Positions 8,598 through 17,242 of a stretch of 64,000 bases of DNA are shown piece by piece; within the stretch, counting starts at the first letter, position 1, and every line of letters starts with the position of its first letter. Origin of the DNA: a bacterium BMS3Abin06 (GTDB lineage: Bacteria; Nitrospirota; Thermodesulfovibrionia; UBA6902). Under the pieces are notes generated by a model. That model made no database searches. It saw nothing but the letters and a program-made list of their open reading frames with translations, and had not been told where the DNA came from. The stretch is from contig BDSY01000041.1 in the NCBI GenBank assembly GCA_002897895.1, positions 45,193 to 109,192 on the forward strand, written 5' to 3'. The translations under genes and the position numbers were made by a program.

Positions 8598-8750
8598 AAC
8601 TCGACAGTACCGAGTTCTGTCATTCCGGCTTGTCCGGAATCTATAACCCTTTGATTTTCCCGGATTCCCGACAAGCGGGAATGACAACTGCGTGGTCATG
8701 ACGTTTTCTTTAGAATCAACATCTTAAAAGAGAACTCGGTACTCTTAAGT
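8598..8750. mobile_element. 153-bp MITE-like element, copy 1
   Basis: Ends AACTCGACAGTACCGAGTTC and, inverted, GAACTCGGTACTCTTAAGT share a perfect 13-bp core (AGTACCGAGTTCT in reverse complement). It is flanked by GAAG on both sides (8594-8597 and 8751-8754), a plausible 4-bp target duplication. Another copy at 62979-63131 differs at a single base. The interior holds an imperfect inverted repeat around TGTCATTCCGG and CGGGAATGACA. Non-coding. Confidence 0.92.
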
Positions 8751-8965
8751 GAAGAACTTGAAGACAATTTAAAAGATATTTTTCAGGAAATTACCAGCGG
8801 AAATATTCCTTGTGTGCGTAAAGTCGCAGAACTCCAGGTCTCTTGAAAAGAAATATCCCACAATAAAAAAGATTCATATTTTTAAAAAAGCATTTATAAG
8901 TGCCGACAATAAAGGACGAGGGGAGGGCACCTCCTGTTAGTTTTACTTTAAAGAAAAAAACAACT
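8751..8965. other. Gene remnants, including a methyltransferase piece
   Basis: CCACAATAAAAAAGATTCAT at 8862-8881 repeats part of the intact methyltransferase gene near 2524-2543. It is followed by a poly-A/T-rich tail equivalent to 2862-2880. This suggests the region is an eroded duplicate of the 2.1-2.9 kb segment. No functional frame seen. Confidence 0.45.
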
Positions 8966-9226
8966 TTATAATTTAGGCTTGTCCGAACACTCCGGCCAGG
9001 GTCTGCCTGTCTTTGCTCCTCTGAAGACATAAAGAACACATCTATCAACATGACAGCCAAGTTTTTCTTGCAGTCTTCGATAAAGATCTTCAGGGTCGGC
9101 GTTGATTGCTTCCTCTGGCGTGCGGATGCCGATAAGATACAATTTTTTGGCAATAGCGGGTCCAACATTGGTTAAGCTTTGAAGATTTTTTAATATAGCT
9201 TTTTTTGATTGTTCAGACATTTTCAT
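8966..9226 (-). CDS. Cdd1/pathogenicity-locus-like helix-hairpin-helix protein
   Basis: An 86-residue protein with a helix-hairpin-helix pattern LTNVGPAIAKKLYLIGI at about residues 16-32, then TPEEAINADPEDLYRRL and a Cys-containing C-terminus ending PWPECSDKPKL. This is the layout of the small Cdd1/pathogenicity-locus family, related to the TfoX C-terminal domain. The fold usually contacts DNA or partner proteins, but the role of the family is not established. GGAGG lies about 11 bases before the start; a second ATG two codons later is possible. A deleted relic of the same gene lies at 2866-2940. Confidence 0.72.
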   Translation of the reverse strand: MKMSEQSKKAILKNLQSLTNVGPAIAKKLYLIGIRTPEEAINADPEDLYRRLQEKLGCHVDRCVLYVFRGAKTGRPWPECSDKPKL

Positions 9227-9309
9227 TCAAAGATAGTCCTCCCTTAGACGTTCCATGTCAGCAAAAGGACATTGTGCCTGATCCACAGCATGATGTTAAT
9301 TACAGCCCA

Positions 9310-10062
9310 TCAGGCTACAAGTCTGGCAATGTCTCTGTAAGTTACAAACACTGTGAGGATAATAAACAGCAGTATTCCAACTACACTCACCGTTTGGTGA
9401 ATCTTCAGACTCAGAGGTTTTCGCCTTAACGCCTCAATGAGAAGCATGAATAAATGTCCGCCGTCAAGGGCGGGCAGGGGAAGGAGATTAATAATGCCCA
9501 GACTGATACTTAAAAAACCGCTAAAGTATAGCAGGCTTATAAAACCTTTGCCCGCTGCCTTGCCCGCTAATGAAGCAATCCCTAAAGGCCCTGCCAATCC
9601 TTCAGCAGTACCATTGCCTGAAAAAAGGTCAAAGAAAAATCCTGCTGTGCCGGCAAATACTTCCCATACAGTATTAGCGCTCATTGATATGGATTCGCTC
9701 AGGGGATAATGTTTTCCGAAAACAAATACCAATATAAAAATCAAAAAGGCAAATAATATGTTAAACACAGACCCTGCCGACATTATCAGCGCACGATTGA
9801 AATATGAAGTATTAAACAAGTCAACTGACTCTCCTGCACCTTCCTTTGAAAAGCTCACAAAGCCGCCGAGCGGAAGCAGCCGGAGGGTAAACTCTGTTTC
9901 TTTATGCCGGAAGAGTGTAATTATTTTCGGGCTGAAAGGGAAGCCGATAGAAAATTCATACGCTTTTACTCCTGCCTTTCTCGCAGCAATAAAGTGGCCG
10001 AATTCATGAACCAGTACAATAATGGTGAAAGCAAAAATAAACGCAAATAAAGAAACCATCAT
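9310..10062 (-). CDS. Short site-2-type intramembrane metalloprotease (M50) without PDZ domain
   Basis: A polytopic membrane protease of 250 residues. The zinc-binding motif HEFGH is in the first helix (about residues 19-23) and the third ligand motif LPALDGGHL is near residue 195. Family members such as RseP are ~350-450 residues with one or two periplasmic PDZ domains between these motifs. Here the intervening ~170 residues contain membrane segments but no recognisable PDZ fold, so it is a minimal form. It could act on a single-pass regulator such as the anti-sigma factor at 3603-4181 (inference only). GGAGG six bases before the ATG supports the start. Confidence 0.85.
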   Translation of the reverse strand: MMVSLFAFIFAFTIIVLVHEFGHFIAARKAGVKAYEFSIGFPFSPKIITLFRHKETEFTLRLLPLGGFVSFSKEGAGESVDLFNTSYFNRALIMSAGSVFNILFAFLIFILVFVFGKHYPLSESISMSANTVWEVFAGTAGFFFDLFSGNGTAEGLAGPLGIASLAGKAAGKGFISLLYFSGFLSISLGIINLLPLPALDGGHLFMLLIEALRRKPLSLKIHQTVSVVGILLFIILTVFVTYRDIARLVA

Positions 10063-10172
10063 ATATATCCTCCATTAAATGAATTATTTTTTTAAATGTT
10101 CTCTACGTGGCCCCTAATGCCTGTTCAATATCCGATAAAAGATCCGCACTGTCTTCAATTATTGCTGAAGAA

Positions 10173-11414
10173 TCAGCTATTCCGGAGAAAAGCTTCGAAT
10201 TCACTTCTGAACTTCTTGACCATTGTCTCAATGGGCATGGCAGCGGCATATCCAAATGCACATATAGTAGAGCCTTTTATGTAACGGCATAATCGCAGGA
10301 TCTGCTCAATATCTTTTTCAGTTCCGCTTCCCGTGACTATCCTCTCAATTAAGAATTTAATCATATTTGTCCCCTCACGGCAGGGTGCGCATTGGCCGCA
10401 GGATTCATGAGCATAGAATTTTGCCGTCTTTTGCGCAATAAGGGGAATGGAGGTATCTTCATCTAAAACAATAATACCCCCTGAGCCAAGCATGGTACCA
10501 ACGGAATGAAGGGACTGGAAATCCATATCAACATCTATCTCATCATGTTTAAGGATTGGAGAGGAAAGCCCCCCCGGTATGACCGCCTTCAGACGCTTTC
10601 CGTCTTTTATACCACCGGCAGCTTCATAAATTAGTTTTTTCAGAGACGTTCCCATTGGATACTCATAAAGTCCGGGGTTGTTGACATGCCCGCTGATCCC
10701 GAAGAGTTTTGTGCCTCCCCTTCCAAGTTTCCCGATGGCCTTGAATGCCTCAGGGCCGTTTTCAATAATAAAAGGAATAAATGAAAGGGTTGTAACATTA
10801 TGGATTACAGTTGATTCGCCGTAAAGTCCTGCTGCTGCCGGAAACGGCGGCTTCAATCTCGGACGACCGGCTTTGCCTTCGAGCGATTCTATAAGGGCGG
10901 TCTCTTCACCGCATACATAAGCTCCTGCACCCCTGAATACATCTATGAAAAAAGAAAAACCGGAATCCATGATGTTATTTCCAAGAAAGCCTTTTGCCTG
11001 GGCCTCTTCAATTGCCTTCACGAGCGCCTTTGCCATCCGCAGGTATTCGCCCCGGATATAGATAAAGCCGTGATGTGCTCCGGTTGCACAGGCGGCAATG
11101 GTCATCCCCTCGATCAGGAGATGAGGATCAGATTCCATAATATATCTGTCCTTGAACGTGCCCGGTTCTCCTTCATCTGCATTGCAGATGAGATAGACTG
11201 TCTTTTTCCTGTATTTTGTCAGTAACTTCCACTTTGCAGCGGCAGGGAATCCCGCGCCTCCTCTTCCCCTGAGTCCCGACTCTTCAACTATTGAAGTGAT
11301 CTCTTCCGGAGACAATGAAAGGGCCTTCTTAAGCGCTGCATATCCTCCGCGACCTGAATATATCTCTATTGATTGCGAATCCGGGATCTCTTTATTTTTC
11401 AGCAGGATTTTCAT
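10173..11414 (-). CDS. NuoF-like flavoprotein subunit of formate dehydrogenase (NADH-binding)
   Basis: A 413-residue subunit that should carry FMN, the NAD(H) site and a [4Fe-4S] cluster. Seen are the glycine-rich SGLRGRGGAGFPAAAKW, the FMN/NAD-site blocks CNADEGEPGTFKDR and GAGAYVCGEETALI, and the cluster motif ESCGQCAPCREG with a later Cys in TICAFGYAAAMP. Compared with complex I NuoF it lacks the N-terminal thioredoxin-like extension some hydrogenase versions have. Third gene of the operon; its start overlaps the NuoE-like gene by 23 bases. Together the three subunits should couple formate oxidation to NAD+ reduction (FdsABG-like) or work in the reverse direction for CO2 reduction. Confidence 0.92.
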   Translation of the reverse strand: MKILLKNKEIPDSQSIEIYSGRGGYAALKKALSLSPEEITSIVEESGLRGRGGAGFPAAAKWKLLTKYRKKTVYLICNADEGEPGTFKDRYIMESDPHLLIEGMTIAACATGAHHGFIYIRGEYLRMAKALVKAIEEAQAKGFLGNNIMDSGFSFFIDVFRGAGAYVCGEETALIESLEGKAGRPRLKPPFPAAAGLYGESTVIHNVTTLSFIPFIIENGPEAFKAIGKLGRGGTKLFGISGHVNNPGLYEYPMGTSLKKLIYEAAGGIKDGKRLKAVIPGGLSSPILKHDEIDVDMDFQSLHSVGTMLGSGGIIVLDEDTSIPLIAQKTAKFYAHESCGQCAPCREGTNMIKFLIERIVTGSGTEKDIEQILRLCRYIKGSTICAFGYAAAMPIETMVKKFRSEFEAFLRNS

Positions 11415-11880
11415 ATTCCCTTATTGAGTCGATTATCTCATCTGCTTTATTAAAATCCAGATTTTCGTAATGATCCGCATTAATCATCATTGCCGGTGCA
11501 TACCCGCATGCCCCGAGACATTCTACAGCCTCTAAGCTGAATAAGCCGTCCGGGGTTGATTCCCCCTCTCTGATACCGAGTTTTTTTGATATATAATCAA
11601 AGAGCGTCTCCTTTTCAATTAATGAGCATGAGACATTTGTGCAGACCTGAATATGATATTTGCCTCCTGGCTTTAAGTTCAGCATTGAGTAAAAACTTGC
11701 AGTACTGAATATCCGCGCTTCCGGAAGATTTAATATTTCAGACAGATCCTCCATGTCGCTCCCGGAAATATAACCGTTTTCCTTTTGGATCAGACAAAGG
11801 GACGGCACAAGGGCAGAGTCTCTGCATGGAAACTTTTTCATAAACCCCGCAATGGTTATTCTTGTATCTTTGTCAATCAT
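11392..11880 (-). CDS. NuoE-like [2Fe-2S] subunit of formate dehydrogenase
   Basis: A ~162-residue thioredoxin-fold ferredoxin. Four Cys ligands are visible as CTNVSC (C-x4-C) and, ~35 residues later, CLGAC (C-x3-C), the classic 24-kDa subunit pattern. An in-frame ATG eight codons further upstream is open (11904), but I prefer ATG 11880, which overlaps the FdhA stop codon as ATGA and implies translational coupling. It passes electrons between the FMN site of the NuoF-like subunit and the iron-sulfur chain of FdhA. Confidence 0.92.
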   Translation of the reverse strand: MIDKDTRITIAGFMKKFPCRDSALVPSLCLIQKENGYISGSDMEDLSEILNLPEARIFSTASFYSMLNLKPGGKYHIQVCTNVSCSLIEKETLFDYISKKLGIREGESTPDGLFSLEAVECLGACGYAPAMMINADHYENLDFNKADEIIDSIREYENPAEK

Positions 11881-14567
11881 GCCTTCTCCAGACGTATGGC
11901 GCATGCCTTATATTCCGCTGTGCCTGCAACAGGGTCAAAGGCATTATTGGTAATAACATTTGCGCAGGCCTCATGAAAATGAAAAGTCATAAAACAGACT
12001 CCCGAAGGCACTCGGTCGGTTACCCATACCCTGACTTTTACCTTGCCTCTGCGTGAGACAGCCATTACATAATCTCTGTCTTTAACATCAAGTTTCCCGG
12101 CGTCTTCCGGATTTATTTCCATTAATTCTTCGGGATGTATTTCATCAAATCCCGCGCATCTTCTTGTCTGTGTTCCGGTGTGGTACTGCCAGAGACGTCT
12201 TCCGGTAGTAAGCACAAACGGGTATTCTTCATCAGGACACTCAGCAGCCGGTTTCCACTCTGCAGGATAAAATCTGGCCCGGCCTTTTGGGAATGATCCA
12301 TTTTTGTAAAGGTATTTTGTTCCGGTATGTTCAATGTCCGGGCACGGCCACTGAATGCCTTCATGTTCAATTCTTTCATAGGTTATTCCGGAAACAGAAG
12401 GGGTTAATTGACGGATTTCTTCCCATATCTGCTCTGCTGATCCGTATCCCATATCGCAGCCCATCCGTCCGGCAATCTCACCCGTAATCCACCAGTCGTC
12501 CTTTGCCATCCCCGGTGGCTCCACGGCCTTTCTTACTCGCTGTATACGTCTTTCAGTGTTCGTAAATGTCCCTTCTGTTTCAGCATAGCATGCAGCAGGC
12601 AAAACAACATCTGCGTATTCTGTGGTTTCATTCATGAAAATATCCTGCACTATAAGCAGATCAACATTCTCCAGTGCCTTGATAGTGTGTGCCTGATTCG
12701 GTTCAGACATCACGACATTTTCACCTGCCAGGTAGAGTGCCTTTACATCACCGCAATGGATACCGTCGAACATGGCGGGTATCTTTGTGCCCTCTGAATC
12801 CGGCAGGGATTTTACTCCCCAGGCCTCTATAAATTTTTTTATTATTTCAGGATCAGCCGCCTTTTGATAGCCGGTGTAGACATCGGGCAAAACCCCCATA
12901 TCGCAGGCGCCCTGAACATTGTTCTGTCCTCTCAATGGATTCACACCCCCGCTTTCGATCCCCACATTGCCGAGAAGCATCTGCAGGTTGGCACAGGTTC
13001 TGACATTATCAGTGCCGGTGATGTGCTCTGTAATCCCAAGAGTATAGAAGAGTGCGACTTTTTCAGCTTTGCCGAGGATACTGGCAAGCTCCCTGATCTC
13101 ATCTGTTGTGAGTCCGCATATCCCGGAGGCATATTCAGGGGAATATCCGCTTACAGTTTCTTTTAATTGATCGAATCCATCAGTATATTTATCAACAAAC
13201 TCTCTGTCATACCATTCATTTTTAATGATCTCATGCATAACTGCATTAAGGAGCGCTATATCAGAGCCGACCCTGTGCTGAAAATGTCTCGCCGCCCATC
13301 GTGTGAGCTCTATTTTTCTTGGATCTATTACTATAAGCCGGCTTCCTTTTTTCACCGCCCTTTTCATGAAGTAGGAAATTACAGGATGGGACTCTGATGT
13401 ATTGGAACCGATCACAACGATAACCGGCACATTTTCAATTTCACGGATGGAATTTGTCATTGCTCCTGCACCGAGCGTGGAAGCCAGACCGGCTACCGTG
13501 GGGGCATGTCAGGTTCGTGCACAGTGGTCAACATTATTTGTGCCGATAACTGCGCGCATGAATTTCATCATTACGTAGTTGCTCTCGTTTGTAGACCTTG
13601 CGCACCCGATTCCTACTATGGCATCAGGGCCGTGGGCTTTTTTTATTTCCAGGAGTTTCCCTGCGGTAAAATCCAAAGCCTCTTCCCAGCTTACTTCTTC
13701 CAGTTTTCCGTTCTTTCTCAAAAGAGGCGATTTCAGGCGGTCCGATGAATGGACAAAATCATATCCGAATCTGCCCTTGATGCAGAGCGCGCCGTAATTC
13801 GGCTCCACATCTTCAACCCCGCTTACCTTTATAATCTCATTCTCCTTTACATGGAGGTTTATCTGGCATCCGACTCCGCAGTACGGACAGGTAGTTCTGC
13901 TTTTTTCTGTTTCCCATGCCCTGGCTTTTCCAACGGCCTTTTTTTCAATCAGCGCCCCGGTCGGGCAGAGCTGTACGCATTCACCGCATACTGCACAGGA
14001 GGATTTGCCCATTGGTTTGTTTGTATCACAGATGACCGTCATTTTACTTCCCCGGAAACCCATATCAAGCACTTCATTAACCGTAATATCATTGCATCCG
14101 GTAATGCATCTGTAGCACTGGATGCATTTATTCATGTCCCTGATTATCATGGGGCTTGATGTATCAACAGGCATATCTTTTTCTACAACCGGGAAACCGG
14201 ATTTTTCTATTCCGAGATAATACGCAACCTCCTGGAGCTCACAGACGCCGTTTGCCTCGCATGAAATGCAGTTGTGTTTTCCATTTGAGAGGTATAGTTC
14301 AACAATCATCTTCCTGGTCTCGGCAATTCTCTTTGTATTCGTATGTATTACCATGCCGTCTTTTGCCTCAAGAGAACATGAGACCTGCAGTCCAGGCATA
14401 TGCTCAACTTCAACAACACAAATTCTGCACTTGCCTGCCTGTCCGGTTTTTGGATGGTAACAAAGGGTGGGGATATAAATTCCGTTCTGCCTTGCTGCAT
14501 TCAGTATGGAATTTCCTTTTACAGCCTGAACGGGTTTGCCGTCAATGTGAAGGGATATCTTTTCCAA
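11877..14567 (-). CDS. fdhA: Selenocysteine-containing formate dehydrogenase catalytic subunit
   Basis: A single 896-residue selenoprotein split by an in-frame UGA at 13511-13509. Upstream it reads DHCART, then the UGA as Sec353, then HAPTVAGLAS, the active-site context of formate dehydrogenases. The N-terminal complex-I-like part has a [2Fe-2S] ferredoxin (Cys36, 47, 50, 64), a further cluster site (HNCISCEANGVC) and two [4Fe-4S] motifs (CIQCYRCITGC, CAVCGECVQLCP). The molybdopterin domain opens with CPYCGVGC and ends near TTGRRLWQYHTGTQTRR. Sec would ligate Mo or W. No twin-arginine signal, so cytoplasmic. The start codon is TTG at 14567 with no strong ribosome binding site, so the N-terminus is less certain. 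A hairpin directly after the UGA fits a bacterial SECIS. The selA/B/C genes are not in the window. Confidence 0.93.
13462..13511 (-). promoter_or_regulatory. Probable bacterial SECIS hairpin for Sec insertion in fdhA
   Basis: Directly after the UGA (13511-13509) the minus strand can form an apical hairpin GUAGCC-GGUCU-GGCUUC (13496-13480, one U-U mismatch). The GGUCU loop begins 18 bases after the UGA, which matches the loop sequence and spacing I recall for the E. coli fdhF SECIS bound by SelB. Outer pairing is weaker and was judged only by eye. Confidence 0.75.
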
Positions 14568-14586
14568 AATTTTGACAGATTAACGA

Positions 14587-15528
14587 TTAAGGATCGGATC
14601 TTACTTTCCTGAAGTATTCAATAGTCTTTTTAAGCCCGTCCTCAAGTCTAACCTTAGGATTCCACTTGAGAGCCTTTTTGGCAAGAGTGATTTTAGGTTG
14701 ACGCTGAGTAGGGTCATCATGCGGCAAGGGTTTGAAAATGATCCTGGATTTTGACCCGGTTAATTCAATAACCTTGTGGGCAAGTTCAAGAATTGTAAAT
14801 TCCACCGGGTTGCCGAGATTTACCGGACCTGTAACATCATCCGGTGAGTTCATAAGTTTTACAAACCCGTCGATCAGGTCATCAACATAACAAAAGCTCC
14901 GTGTCTGTTTTCCTTTACCGTATACTGTAATGGGTTTTCCTTTCAGGGCCTGCATGATGAAGTTGCTCACCACACGGCCGTCATCCGGATGCATCCTCGG
15001 GCCATAGGTGTTAAATATCCTTGCGACTTTTATTTTGAGATTATGCTGGCGATTGTAATCAAAGAAGAGAGTTTCGGCACACCGTTTCCCTTCATCATAG
15101 CATGAGCGGAAACCAATAGGATTTACATTACCCCAGTATGATTCCGGCTGAGGATGAATCCGGGGGTCTCCGTAAACCTCGGAAGTTGATGCCTGAAAAA
15201 TTTTAGCCTTTACCCTCTTGGCAAGCCCGAGCATATTGATAGCGCCATTGACGGATGTCTTGGTTGTCTGAACCGGATCAAACTGATAATGAATAGGTGA
15301 AGCCGGGCATGCGAGATTGTAAATCTCATCAACTTCAACATAAAGAGGAAAACAGATATCATGTCTGATAATTTCAAACAAAGGGTTTTTGAGATAGTTG
15401 ACAATGTTAGACCGGCTGCCTGTATAAAAATTATCAACGCACAAAACTTCATGACCTTCATTCAACAATTTTTCACATAGATGTGATCCGAGAAAACCTG
15501 CACCACCTGTAATAAGTATTCTTTTCAT
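14587..15528 (-). CDS. UDP-glucuronate decarboxylase (UDP-xylose synthase), SDR family
   Basis: A 313-residue extended short-chain dehydrogenase. NAD-binding [10 protein letters not shown] is at residues 7-16, with Asp32 for the ribose and the catalytic YxxxK as Tyr144/Lys148 within SCYDEGKR. The phrases [21 protein letters not shown] and [22 protein letters not shown] are characteristic of UXS enzymes, which convert UDP-glucuronate to UDP-xylose. It would supply a nucleotide sugar for cell-surface glycans; several glycosyltransferases lie at 19.9-31.5 kb. A related dTDP-glucose or UDP-glucose epimerase is the alternative, but the UXS phrases argue against it. Confidence 0.88.
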   Translation of the reverse strand: MKRILITGGAGFLGSHLCEKLLNEGHEVLCVDNFYTGSRSNIVNYLKNPLFEIIRHDICFPLYVEVDEIYNLACPASPIHYQFDPVQTTKTSVNGAINMLGLAKRVKAKIFQASTSEVYGDPRIHPQPESYWGNVNPIGFRSCYDEGKRCAETLFFDYNRQHNLKIKVARIFNTYGPRMHPDDGRVVSNFIMQALKGKPITVYGKGKQTRSFCYVDDLIDGFVKLMNSPDDVTGPVNLGNPVEFTILELAHKVIELTGSKSRIIFKPLPHDDPTQRQPKITLAKKALKWNPKVRLEDGLKKTIEYFRKVRSDP

Positions 15529-15611
15529 ATTGTCATCACCTCAGAAAATAGATTGTCTTCTAATATACACAAAATGAACAAATTAGTTCATTATCTTTTT
15601 ACATGGTCAGT

Positions 15612-15746
15612 AATTCCCGGTAAAAACCGGTGCAAGATTGCTTCATCGCTGAAGCTCTTCGCAATGACATCGCGAAAACCTTTTCTGTTATTGCGAGCGG
15701 AGAGAAGCAATCTCAATGCGTTACAAATTCACCGAAAATTGCCGGG
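15612..15746. repeat. Dispersed repeat family C, copy 1
   Basis: About 135 bp from AATTCCCGGT to GCCGGG with inner words GCAAGATTGCTTC and GAAGCAATCTCAATGCG, nearly matching 44184-44318; a partial copy is near 24337-24411. The ends are loosely inverted. It fills most of the gap 15529-15830, which holds no gene. Confidence 0.75.
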
Positions 15747-15830
15747 TTTATTGCGGCTCCCCCGGACATCGGCAGGTTTAATTGAGGAATAAGCTCAAGA
15801 CTTAATTTCATTCATCCGATATAAAGGTTG

Positions 15831-16280
15831 ATGGATACTAATGGCCGCGGCAGAAGAAGACACAGACGGGTAACATTTGTCTATCCCGTTGAATTCAGGA
15901 TACTCTTGCCGGATTTTGAGAACAGGTCTTTCAGGGGGTTGTTTTCGCTTATATCATTGAGCGGAGCCTTGTTTCAGTTTAAAGATAAATACGGACTGAT
16001 AGAAGCGGCTAAAGTTATTAATTCCCGCGTAAAACTCAAAATTGCACTGCCCCAGGGGGAGCAAATCTTCCTCTTTGCGAGGATACGATCTGTGAGAAGA
16101 GCGGATTCAAAACACGACTTATCTTTCATGTTCGGGGTTGAATTCGAAGACCTGGCTGAATGGCAACTGGGAATAATCGAGAGTATCATCAGTTTGAGAA
16201 ACAGGGATCAAAAAATGATGTGGAATCTCTGGGACGGCTACGCAGGGCAAGGTAAGAGGCAGGGAGAGCATGGAAGATGA
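15831..16280 (+). CDS. PilZ-domain protein (probable c-di-GMP receptor)
   Basis: A 149-residue cytosolic protein. An arginine-rich start (RGRRRHRRVTFVYPVEF) and a later ISLSGALFQF match the RxxxR and (D/N)xSxxG elements of PilZ domains, though the second is ISLSG rather than the canonical D/N-x-S-x-x-G, so ligand affinity is uncertain. The last 50 residues contain a helix-rich extension. It overlaps the following MinD-like ATPase gene by 11 bases, suggesting joint action in surface motility or localisation. Start: ATG 15831 with AAAGG upstream; a TTG one codon earlier is also open. Confidence 0.72.
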   Translation: MDTNGRGRRRHRRVTFVYPVEFRILLPDFENRSFRGLFSLISLSGALFQFKDKYGLIEAAKVINSRVKLKIALPQGEQIFLFARIRSVRRADSKHDLSFMFGVEFEDLAEWQLGIIESIISLRNRDQKMMWNLWDGYAGQGKRQGEHGR

Positions 16281-17181
16281 ACTGAAAAAAAGGCTCTGGG
16301 CAATAGGCGGCGGCAAAGGGGGTGTCGGTAAAAGTATTACCACCGTGATGCTGGGCGCGATGCTGGCAAGGCTCGGGAAAAAGGTGCTTCTGGTAGATGC
16401 GGACCTCGGCGGCAGCAATTTGCATACATTTCTGGGGATCAGGTATCCTGCACATACACTCGCGGATTTTATTCACCGGAAGGTGGAAGACATAGATCAC
16501 GTTATTATGGATACCCGGATTAAGAATTTAACACTTATCTGCGGCGCTGATGATATCCTTGGCCTGGCTAACCCCAAGTATACCCAAAAAATGCGAATAT
16601 TTAATCAATTAAAAAAAATAAAGGCTGATATGATCCTGCTTGATCTTGGCGCCGGGACATCTTTTACAACAATAGACTTCTTCCTTTATGCCCCAAATAA
16701 GATTATTGTCCTTTCTCCTGTTATTACTTCCCTGCAGAATGCCTACGGATTTATCAAGAGCAGCCTCTACCGCGGGATAAACAGGCTCTTCAGCAATGAC
16801 CCGCAGTGCCTTGATCTTGTCAATAGAGGAATGGGTTTAGTTGAAGTTGACAGGATTGAATCTATAGATGAGTTGAAGAGCGCTGTCAGGTCCATAGGAG
16901 AAGAACAGCATAATAAACTCTCCGGATACCTTGATGAATTCAGGGTAAATCTTATCGTTAATAATGTAAAAAATGGCAATGAAACCAATATTGGCTGCAT
17001 CCTTCAGAGTGTTGCCAATAATTACCTCAGCCTGAATCCCGGGTATCTGGGACATATAAATTTCGACCCCATGCTGGATAAGCATATCAACGAAATGTCG
17101 GCCTTTTCGAGCAATTGTGGTACCGGCATATCCGGCAGCTGCATCTACGACATAGCAAACAAGATCATAAAGCAGACCTGA
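16270..17181 (+). CDS. MinD/ParA-family ATPase (FlhG-like)
   Basis: A 303-residue P-loop protein with the deviant Walker A GKGGVGKS (residues 15-22), VLLVDADLGGSNLHTFLG (switch I/Walker A' region) and Walker B-like MILLDLGAGTSFTTIDFF. The length and the NLHTFLG stretch recall FlhG/MinD2-type proteins that set the number or position of flagella or pili. No flagellar genes are nearby, and there is no visible C-terminal amphipathic membrane-targeting helix, so its role is open. Coupled with the upstream PilZ gene. Confidence 0.82.
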   Translation: MEDELKKRLWAIGGGKGGVGKSITTVMLGAMLARLGKKVLLVDADLGGSNLHTFLGIRYPAHTLADFIHRKVEDIDHVIMDTRIKNLTLICGADDILGLANPKYTQKMRIFNQLKKIKADMILLDLGAGTSFTTIDFFLYAPNKIIVLSPVITSLQNAYGFIKSSLYRGINRLFSNDPQCLDLVNRGMGLVEVDRIESIDELKSAVRSIGEEQHNKLSGYLDEFRVNLIVNNVKNGNETNIGCILQSVANNYLSLNPGYLGHINFDPMLDKHINEMSAFSSNCGTGISGSCIYDIANKIIKQT

Positions 17182-17187
17182 GAATGC

Positions 17188-17231
17188 CCGGCTTGTCAGC
17201 CGGATTATCTGTGAGTAAACCCGGTCGGGTT
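17188..17231. terminator. Possible bidirectional terminator pair
   Basis: Two perfect short hairpins, CCGGCT-TGTC-AGCCGG (17188-17203) and AACCCG-GT-CGGGTT (17218-17231), lie between the convergent ATPase and chemoreceptor genes. Neither has a clear T-run, so termination is inferred from position. Confidence 0.4.
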
Positions 17232-17242
17232 GTCAGGAATAA

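Noticed and set aside
9437..10292. Several plus-strand frames opposite the protease gene
   Set aside because: Shadows of a gene with clear HEFGH and LPALDGGHL motifs; none has its own ribosome binding site or recognisable family.
13509..13511. FdhA as a frameshifted or truncated pseudogene
   Set aside because: The interruption is a single in-frame UGA at the known selenocysteine site with a SECIS-like hairpin after it, and both flanking parts are conserved.
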